DNA of 64,000 bases, from contig JARFXM010000004.1 of assembly GCA_029532625.1 (NCBI GenBank), forward strand, positions 1,922,001 to 1,986,000. Reading direction: 5' to 3'. Below the pieces are notes generated by a model. The model was not told the origin of the DNA and searched no databases. It saw nothing but the letters and a program-made list of their open reading frames with translations. The DNA comes from Lomentospora prolificans (Eukaryota > Ascomycota > Sordariomycetes > Microascales > Microascaceae). Below are positions 56,949 to 64,000 of this stretch, piece by piece (within the stretch, counting starts at the first letter, position 1; each line of letters starts with the position of its first letter). The translations under genes were made by a program, and so were the position numbers.

Positions 56949-57869
56949 GGACAATTTAATGAGCCTCCCACCCTCAACGACGATGAAAATACAAACATTA
57001 CAAACAACAAAAACTCATCGATCCGCACATGTCGCGACTATTTTGGCTTTCATCAACGCGATTTTTGACACTAACAGAATTGATCTATCAACCCCACTAT
57101 CGGCGCTTGAAATTCTTCTGGTAGTGCCATCAACTGGGATGACATCACGCATGAAAGGGTTCGCCTGTCAGAAGTGGGATTAGTTTGGAGAAGTAATGCA
57201 CCGAAGCTGCACGGCCTTTAGTCGTGTTCCAGCGAGGTGGACTCAGCGTGCAGCCAGTAAGCTTGGTTCGTTCGGTTCTGTTTCTTGTGTTTATCACTGG
57301 CACGGCTGAGGCGGAGTGGTACCCCGGCCGGTGACAAGGGTATTAATTGTTAGTGGTAACCTGGACCCGTTGCTCCCCAGACCCTGGAGACAAAGTTTCT
57401 TTTGTTAGTAAACACGTGACGGTACGCGCCGGGAACTTGGGAACAAGGACAAGGCAGGACTCGATTAAATGAAATGAACCTCCTAATCGCGTCTCTCTCA
57501 TTCACCCCTCTATTCTCGTGAGTAGATCGAACGGCTTGAGGTCTGCACCAGTGTCAGGGCTCTAGTGTTGTGCGCCTTCGCTTGTCGGTGTCCTACTGCT
57601 GGTTAAGACTGGTTCGGAATCGTACTATTCACTGTCTGGTGTCAGTTCGGAGGACGTGAATACACTTCGTTGACGGCATTGGGCATCTCCTATTGACCAC
57701 CGGCTTTGCATCTATGGATGGCACCTTCTTCATCTCAGGATCCTCCGAATATTGACCAGGCTCCTCGCTCCTTCTTCTTCGAAGGCCCTTCTTGAAAGAA
57801 AGGAAAAAAAAAAAAAAAAAACCCTCGGTCTCGGGCAAGCCCTAATTAGACGGCTGCCCATTGCCCGCA
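56949..57869. other. Intergenic upstream of hos3
   Basis: The 3' region of the gamma-tubulin complex gene and the promoter and leader of hos3. An A18 run lies at 57804-57821, 48 nt before the hos3 start. No gene is supported. Confidence 0.5.
57804..57821 (+). repeat. A18 tract in the presumed hos3 leader
   Basis: Eighteen consecutive A residues lie 48 nt before the start codon. Runs of this kind can exclude nucleosomes or bind poly(A)-binding protein in a leader; the function here is unknown. Confidence 0.8.
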
Positions 57870-60800
57870 ATGGCGTTTCGGTCTTCTTCCTCGTCTCGTC
57901 CCTCGGCGTCTCGTCGACAATCCTCCTCGATCGCCAACTCCTCAAATACTTTCCCTTCCTCAGAAACACACGCAGCCGATTTAGCACAATCGCTTCAAAA
58001 ACTCTCCCTCGTTACTTCGCCCGCGTCCGCAAGGTCAACGCGGAGTCCGAAGCCAATAACCCCCTTTAAACACCCTTCTTCCACTTCCCTTGCCTCACCT
58101 TCCCCAGCGCCAAACCCTAGATTGACTCCCCGCAGCCCCTCCATGGGGAGAACATCAAGGGCATCGACTCCATCTCTTGTTCGAAAGACTTCTACGTCGT
58201 CTTTACGATCCCCTAGCGTTGGTCCCCGTCAGGGTCACACGTTATCTCGCCGAGCGAGTTCAGTAAACCTTTCGGGTTCTGTTCCCAGGTCACCGCTAGC
58301 CATGAGCGAGCCACCGTTCGTTGAGCCGAAGCCGGTCCTTACGGCCAACTCGGTGGCAAAGGACTTCTTTGCAGCTGATCTGCAGTCGCACGAGGAGAAC
58401 AACAGCGGCCAGGTCACAGATGCCTTGGTCCTAATTCACGACAGTTGTTACGGACATCGATACGCTAGGTTTAATGCCGACCTCGACTCTCTGACCACTA
58501 TAGTGGAGCGTCCTGAGAGGCTGAGGGCGGCCGCCCTTGGTGTTGCTGTCGCCTACGTCAAACTCGGTGAGCGGCACGCAGATGGGCAGCATCCTGTCCA
58601 CCCAAGGCTTGATCCAGCGTCCATCCCCAATCTACCATTCAGGATTCGACGCATTACCCGAAAACTGCCCATTACATCTCCAGCAGTTATAGCCGTCCAC
58701 GGAAAGGAGTGGATGGAACAGTTGAAATTGATGTGTTCAACGACCCGAGCTAAATGGGCCAAGGGCGAATGTGAGCTCTATCGTCGGCCAGAGGGCCCAC
58801 AGCTGCATCTTGGTGATCTCTACCTCGGTCCGGGGTCACTCGAGGCTATGGAGGGCGCTCTCGGTGCGGTCTGCGAAGCCGTCGACGCCGTTTTTACCGG
58901 CGGTCCTCGTCGATGCTTCGTCTCTATCAGACCTCCTGGTCACCACTGCTCTGAGGATTTTCCCTCGGGCTTCTGTTGGGTCAACAACGTACACGTTGGC
59001 ATTACCCACGCGATGATGAACCACGGCCTCACTCATGCCGCTATCATCGATTTCGATCTTCATCATGGCGACGGATCACAAACGATTGCCTGGAACCACA
59101 ACCATCGGAATGTCTACGGCGGAGCCCGTCTTTCCAAGTGGAAGAAAACTTCAATTGGCTACTATAGCTTGCACGACATTAATTCGTTCCCTTGCGAATG
59201 GGGCGATAGGGATAAGGTCCAAAACGCCAGTCTTTGTATCGAGAACGCCCATGGGCAGAACGTATGGAATGTTCATCTTCAGCCATGGGATACCGAGGCC
59301 CAGTTCTGGGAGATTTATAATGCTCGTTATTCTGTGTTGATCCAGAAAGCTGCATCATTCCTCAAGACTCAGACCGAAATGCTACGCAAGGCGAATAAAC
59401 CTGCCAAATCCGCCATTTTTTTCTCCGCCGGTTTCGACGCCAGCCAGTGGGAGGATGGTGGCATGCAAAGGCATTCTGTTAAGGTGCCTACTGACTTCTA
59501 TGCTCGAATTACCCAAGATGTTATGGCCGTTGCGGTAGACCCAGACACCGCAGTCGATGGTCGCATTATCAGTGTCATGGAGGGTGGATACAGCGACCGT
59601 GCCATCGCGTCAGGTGTCTTGAGCCACCTGAGCGGTTTAGTAGCGAAGCCAGTTCGAAAAGACATTAGCCAATCTGACTCGGAGCAAGAGGATGACGAAA
59701 TCTCGCCCACTACTACTCAGGACCCTCTCGCGCGGAGCCAAAAGCGGCGTTTCTCGTCAACTTTCTCATATGATTCGTCCTGGTGGTCGAGTAGCGAGCT
59801 CGACAAGCTTGACCGGGCTGTAGCCGCTCCGACGCCTTTACCCAAGAAGGCACGACACGCTGTGCCCCCCACATACAGCTCTCCTACCCAAGCGTCCACC
59901 GCCAAGGCGGTCGACCCTCTTAACCTCCGTCGTAGCCTTTCCGGCGTAGGCGGCATGAATGGATCGCCTTCGCGGCCGCCAACCCCACCACCACCTGAGG
60001 TCCCCTGGACCATCGCGACTCAAGAACTTTTCAAACTCCTCGTCCCAGACGACCTCCGTACCTCAAGCTACAACCTCGACGAGATCGCACAGGTCGCGGC
60101 GCAATGTAGGCAGGACTTCCCTGCCACAGCCAGCGCCTTGAACGGCTCCGCTCGAGCGGGTCTGAGAGACCGGAAGTCGAAGCCTATTGAGGCTATCCGG
60201 GAGGAGGAAAGCGGAGAGAGGCCGATCAAGGGCCGCAGGAAAACAACGGTGAATGGCTTCGGCCTGGTAAGCTCTTCCCTCCCTTTATGCTTCGTCAACT
60301 CTACATGTAAGCTAACTCGTTTTCGTAGCCATCTACGAAGCCTAGCACCGTCGACCCCCCGGTTCGGCGTTCAGGCAGGCGTGCCAGTACCGCGTCTGTT
60401 CTCATGTCTACGGCGGAAGATGAATCAGTCGTGGAGGGCGGTAGCACCGTCAGTAGCACTGGCCCTAGCGAAGTTAGCGGTAACAATGGAAGCGCCGTAG
60501 CTTCGGTCATAAAGCCGGCCCCTTCTATTCAAATCAAGAAGACCCGAGCGCCAGCAGGTCGCAAGGAGCCGGTGACCCGGGCGCCCAGAAGTGGCAGGAA
60601 GTCCCCGACGAGGAAGTCTCCGACCAGAGCCGCAAAGAAGAGCCCAGCCAACGCGACAAAGGCTGCGGCGATGACCGCCCGCTCAGTTAGCACATCAAAG
60701 AGTGTAACCCCCACGGGCTCCACTCCTGAGAAACCGGAGATTGAAGTTTCTGCCTCGAGTAAACCGCAAGTGAACTTGGACCAGGGCCTGGACCTGATAA

Positions 60801-61459
60801 CTTCTGGTCTTAATCAAGTTAGAATCTCCCTCGTCCAAAAGACTCGGCAAGAGGGGCCTCAGACCGTGGGAAGCTCATCGGCTGCTCCCACCAAGCCAAT
60901 GCCACGGATTCGTTTCATTAAGAGCGGGCAAAATTCGGGAAAGACGTCGCCTGAGACCACCAACGTGGCCGACACAGCCCTTCCCGCTCGTCCACCGAGC
61001 GATGTCAACGGCGTACATACGCCAATCATGTCTCCCCACGGCTCCATCCCCACAATGTCGATAACGACTCCCGTCGAGGAGAAATCGGCGGACTACTCGG
61101 TCGACTCTCCTGATCCACTTTCACTGCCGCTTCCATCAAGTCCTATGACGTTTAGCCCGGCCAACAGCCTTCCGTCTCTGAGACCCGAGACTCCGGACAA
61201 CTTTGTCCAGTACCAGCCAGAGGGCCCGACTCCCGTAGCCATGCCAGTCACCGAGCCGGTCAAGTTTTTGCCGCCCAATCTGGCGACGCCGACACCTATG
61301 AAGCGATCTGAGCTTCCATCTTTCACCGCCACATCGGCCATCCCTTTCGCTCGCAGCGACGCTGAATCTGCAGAGATGAAGAATGGTCTTCCGGAGCTCA
61401 AGCCCGAGTCTCGGAGATCATCAGTCTGGACAATCCCGGAGACTCCGTTTAAGGGATAA
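57870..61459 (+). CDS. hos3: Class II histone deacetylase Hos3
   Basis: Two exons (57870-60266 and 60329-61459), with a 62-nt phase-0 intron (donor GTAAGC, acceptor CGTAG), give 1175 residues. The frame opens 9 nt earlier at a TTG; the ATG at 57870 (MAFRSSSSSRPSASRR) is preferred. Residues 1-150 are Ser/Arg/Pro-rich. The deacetylase domain spans about 180-600, with SIRPPGHHCSEDFPSGFCWV near 352-371 (catalytic His-His), DFDLHHGDGSQ near 394 (zinc ligands Asp and His), YYSLHD, FFSAGFDASQWEDGG and VMEGGYSDRA. These spellings are those of the Hos3 branch. The C-terminal tail (about 610-1175) is disordered. It contains basic (K/R)SP(T) repeats near 885-910 (GRKSPTRKSPTRAAKKSP), like linker-histone tails. 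Yeast Hos3 is about 700 residues, so this one has large extensions. It removes acetyl groups from histones and is not NAD-dependent. Confidence 0.95.
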
Positions 61460-62201
61460 TCAAGCGACACACGCACCAACTGATTGATCGCGGTTGACGC
61501 TGCACTGCGCAAACCTATCTAGACCGGATTGCCTCACGCACGAGCATTGTCACTTTCCATTCCTTGGTTTTTTTCAATGGCTGCCTGAGAGTCACCCTTT
61601 TTTGGCCGTTTTCTTTTTTTTTTTTTTTTTTGATTTTATTTATTTTTTTCTTTTCCCAACGCCATCATCGCCTCGGTGCGAATGCACCACCCTTGAGTCG
61701 AAGCAAGATGCGGCGCAAAAGGCATCTTGTCTGTGTTAATTCGCACATTTCTTTTCATGTAAACAATGGACTAGGGAATATTCGGGATTGTTCTTCCATC
61801 ACAGAAAATCAAATAACCATACACGCGTTCTTGAGAGTTGAGTCGTCTTGGTTTTATTCTTTCGGTATCGGAGTTTGGCTTTAGAGGCCAGTTCTGGTCT
61901 GAGATATATGGAAGGTGGCGAGATACCCCGTAGGGCGAAAATGCATAGTTCGATTGCGGTCTTTTTTGCTTTTCTTCTCCTATGGCAGATACTACTACTC
62001 TATAAAAATCTAATAGATATTCGTTCTAGTAAATATGTCTGTCTATAGTTGTCGCCAGTTTGCCTCCTTCCGGCTCTGAGTTGGTTAGTTTAGTACCTTT
62101 CTTTTTCTATTCTTTTCTATTCTTTCTTTCTTTCTTTTTTACTAGATCAACCGGATTTTCTCGTCGATCTCGGTTATTGTACTCTCGATCTATGTACCTC
62201 G
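61460..62201. other. Convergent 3' region between hos3 and his2
   Basis: The shared 3' space of hos3 (+) and his2 (-). T-rich runs lie at 61613-61632 and pyrimidine-rich sequence near 62100-62145. One ATACCC is at 61923-61928 in the hos3 sense direction. No gene is supported. Confidence 0.55.
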
Positions 62202-63310
62202 TTATACCTTGAGGCTCTCTCTGAAAGCCGAGATGAGCACGCTCTTCTCGGTCAAAGTAGCCTTTGCCCCCGCTTGAACGCCAGGATGAGGATTTCGCTC
62301 AAAGGTCCAGAGCTCGGTGACACCAAGACTCTCGAGATAATCCAAGCCGCGAACGTAATTCGTAGCCACCTGGGCGATACCGTGGCTATCGTCGGAAAAG
62401 GTAAACTTGCCGCCGAGTGCGAGGTACTCCTCGGCGATGACCCTGCAGGGATAAGGCTCGTCGAGGCCCTTCCTCAAGGCGCTAGTGTTGCACTCGAGCC
62501 AGCCGCCGTTGTCGACCACGGTCCTGAGGTTCCTCACGATCCTCTCCCACACGCCCTTCCACGACCTCACGTCGCGGCCGGGAAGGTCGCTCATGAGGCG
62601 TATGAGGTCAAAGTGGCCGACAATCCTGGGCTTCAGGGCGGTGAGCATGTCGTACTGCTCGTCGTAGTAGGCCTCGTACATGGCCTCCTCGGGGTGCTTT
62701 TCGCGGCCGGCAGCGGCCGGGGCCGCTTCGGAGACGACGAGGTCGCGGGCGCGAGCGTACGTGGGGCGGTCGTAGTCGATGGGGACGCCGCGGACGTGGT
62801 GGAGGGAGCCGATGAAGTAGTCGACCTGGGGGTAGGCGGAAGGGTCGGAGAGACGGAGGATGTCGGCGGCGTAGGAGGGGCGGATGAATTCGCCTTCGAA
62901 GGCGATGAGGATGTGGACCCTGTCGGCGTATTTGGCTTGGAGGCGGGATGCTTCGGCAAGGTAGGCAAGGTGGCGGGGGGGGAGGGCTGCTAGGGACGCT
63001 TCTGGGGTTGGTTCGAGCTGGGAGTATTGTTTCTTCTTGTCTTTAACCTCGAGGGTATATAAGGGGAACGAAGGGGTGGTATAAAGAAATAGCGGAAGTG
63101 CAAGGGGGGGGGAGGGTGGACAGAGAAAACGAGGGGACCTATACATACCTCTTCGGGGTACAGATCGTCGACGCTATAGCGAGGCATGTGCTCGGTGAGG
63201 CCAATGGTCTTGTAGCCGATGGAGATGGCATGCTGAATGACTTGCTCGAGGTCGTCCTTTGCGTGGCCGGGGCAGAACTGCCCGGAGTGGGAGTGCATGG
63301 TGAAGGCCAT
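62202..63310 (-). CDS. his2: Histidinol-phosphatase, PHP family (His2)
   Basis: Two minus-strand exons (63310-63149 and 63047-62202), with a 101-nt phase-0 intron (donor GTATGT, acceptor CTCGAG), join LYPEE to VKDKKKQYSQLEPTPEA and give 335 residues, the family's usual length. Metal ligands of the PHP fold are visible: MHSHSG (His 6, His 8), GLTEHMPR, AFEGEFIRP, IGSLHH, IVGHFDLIR and FSDDSHG. The enzyme converts histidinol phosphate to histidinol, the penultimate stage of histidine biosynthesis. An alternative start at the second ATG (63298) would remove four residues. A TGACTCA site, the binding sequence of the general amino-acid control factor CPC1/Gcn4, lies about 500 nt upstream (63811-63817), which fits control by amino-acid starvation but is one copy only. 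Confidence 0.94.
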
Positions 63311-63610
63311 TTTTTTTTCCTTCTTCCTTTTTTGATTTTGCCAGAGTGCAGAGCGCGGACAGCGGACAGCGGGGAGGCTATCAGAGAAGTGAGATTTGAT
63401 ATGATGTTAGCCGCGCTGTCTCCGTGGGTTGCTTGTGAAGTTGTGAATGAGAAGCCCACTCACTTGGGGCTCCGTGGTAAGCGGGCTGGCGATAAGATGG
63501 AAGTTAGGAATACGGTTGAAGCGCCAAGCAAGCGCGGGGTGATTGAGGGGCAGCCAGCTTTGGGGCAGCTTCGGCCTGGCGCAGCTAGTTTACTAGTATC
63601 GCCAAGAGCC

Positions 63611-63612
<2 letters not shown>

Positions 63613-63649
<37 letters not shown>
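63613..63649 (+). repeat. (CT)18 microsatellite in the his2 upstream region
   Basis: Thirty-seven nt of perfect CT repeat. In the his2 sense direction it reads as GA repeats about 300 nt before the start codon, a possible nucleosome-depleted promoter element. Confidence 0.95.
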
Positions 63650-63652
<3 letters not shown>

Positions 63653-63739
63653 GACACAGAACTGACTGACAGCACTGCACTCACTCTGGCTCCTCTCGGG
63701 AACTTGGAAAAGACCAAGAAAAGAAGGAAAAAGAAATCG

Positions 63740-63765
63740 AAAAAAAAAAAAAAAAAAAAAAAAAA
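63740..63765 (+). repeat. A26 tract upstream of his2
   Basis: Twenty-six consecutive A residues, reading as T in the his2 direction, lie between the CT repeat and the TGACTCA site. Poly(dA:dT) tracts of this length often mark nucleosome-free promoters. Confidence 0.9.
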
Positions 63766-63810
63766 GGGCGAAAAATGAGGCGCGGTTATCCAAGGCCGAG
63801 ATTTCCCACT

Positions 63811-63817
63811 TGACTCA
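63811..63817 (+). promoter_or_regulatory. Candidate CPC1/Gcn4 site (TGACTCA)
   Basis: A perfect match to the Gcn4/CPC1 core sits 501 nt upstream of the his2 start. Histidine genes are classic targets of this factor. The same heptamer also occurs elsewhere in the window (34389; 5044 inside a coding region), so chance is possible. Confidence 0.35.
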
Positions 63818-64000
63818 TCCTGACTGTTCAAAATCCATACTACATCACTATTTTTTCCCTCCTTCGCGACTTGTTGCGCGGGCCCCGCCCACCGAAAAAA
63901 GAACCCCACGTTGCGTCGTTGCGCTCCTCTCAATGGTTGAAGAGCCAGCGAGCGCGAGCTTCTTTGTCGGCCTCGTTCCAATGGATCCGTCGTCCGGATG

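Larger units (their letters stand above)
63311..64000. other. Upstream region of his2
   Basis: The promoter region of his2 (transcribed leftwards). It holds a CT repeat, an A26 run and a TGACTCA heptamer. No gene start is visible before the window ends. Confidence 0.5.

Noticed and set aside
57861..57869. Upstream extensions of frames at 35393, 50503, 54222 and 57861
   Set aside because: These apparent starts are TTG or GTG codons. Nuclear genes of fungi start at ATG, so I used 35402, 50575, 54012 (through an added exon) and 57870.
1..64000. Search for a biosynthetic cluster, transposon, CRISPR array or tRNA/5S genes
   Set aside because: No polyketide/peptide synthase, transporter or cytochrome P450 group, no transposase or reverse transcriptase motif, no regular spaced repeats, and no recognisable 5S or tRNA promoter boxes were seen by eye. 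A covariance-model scan would be decisive for small RNAs.

Overview
This window is a piece of the nuclear genome of a filamentous ascomycete (Pezizomycotina). A Sordariomycete is most likely, but I cannot name the genus. The evidence is: short introns (57-139 nt) with GT donors and YAG acceptors; CT-rich leaders; fungus-only families (RRG7, RRN5, EAF7, HOS3, SYLF proteins without SH3); and well-conserved Sordariomycete-like proteins separated by long gene-free stretches. I recognise 16 protein-coding genes. I found no tRNA, rRNA, transposon or CRISPR array.

Layout from left to right: 1-3724 has no gene I can support. 3725-5867 (+) is a SYLF (Ysc84-type) lipid/actin-associated protein. 7428-9815 (+) is the chromatin-remodelling actin-related protein Arp9. 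10891-12432 (-) is the delta-9 fatty-acid desaturase Ole1. 16116-19217 (-) is a divergent protein kinase. 24439-27841 (-) is the mitochondrial Lon protease Pim1. 29533-30042 (+) is a small charged protein of unknown function. 30926-31642 (+) is the mitochondrial nuclease-fold protein Rrg7. 32444-33005 (+) is Mediator subunit Med21, convergent with 33295-34204 (-), an Sdt1-type pyrimidine 5'-nucleotidase. 35402-38101 (+) is a large disordered protein of unknown function. 43484-46851 (+) is a multi-KH RNA-binding protein resembling Khd4. 48125-50119 (-) is the mitochondrial helicase Irc3, divergent from 50575-52314 (+), the Pol I factor Rrn5. 52567-53603 (-) is the NuA4 subunit Eaf7, divergent from 54012-56948 (+), a gamma-tubulin complex component. 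57870-61459 (+) is the histone deacetylase Hos3, convergent with 62202-63310 (-), histidinol-phosphatase His2.

No biosynthetic or defence cluster is visible. The genes are housekeeping, with two loose themes: chromatin and transcription (Arp9, Med21, Rrn5, Eaf7, Hos3) and mitochondrial genome or protein maintenance (Pim1, Rrg7, Irc3). Exon boundaries were derived by joining frames by hand, checking splice sites, phase and protein continuity. Several open frames extend upstream only through TTG or GTG codons; I used the first plausible ATG.

The observation most worth following is a cluster of five ATACCC hexamers just downstream of the KH-protein gene, four of them within 43 nt. ATACCC (AUACCC) is the motif reported to be bound by the related Khd4 protein of Ustilago, so the gene may control its own mRNA. 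Other leads are a kinase whose DFG and HRD motifs are altered, an Mrr-like catalytic signature kept in Rrg7, H1-like S/TP-basic repeats in the tail of Hos3, and a repeated CCAGCCAG motif spread across the intergenic regions.
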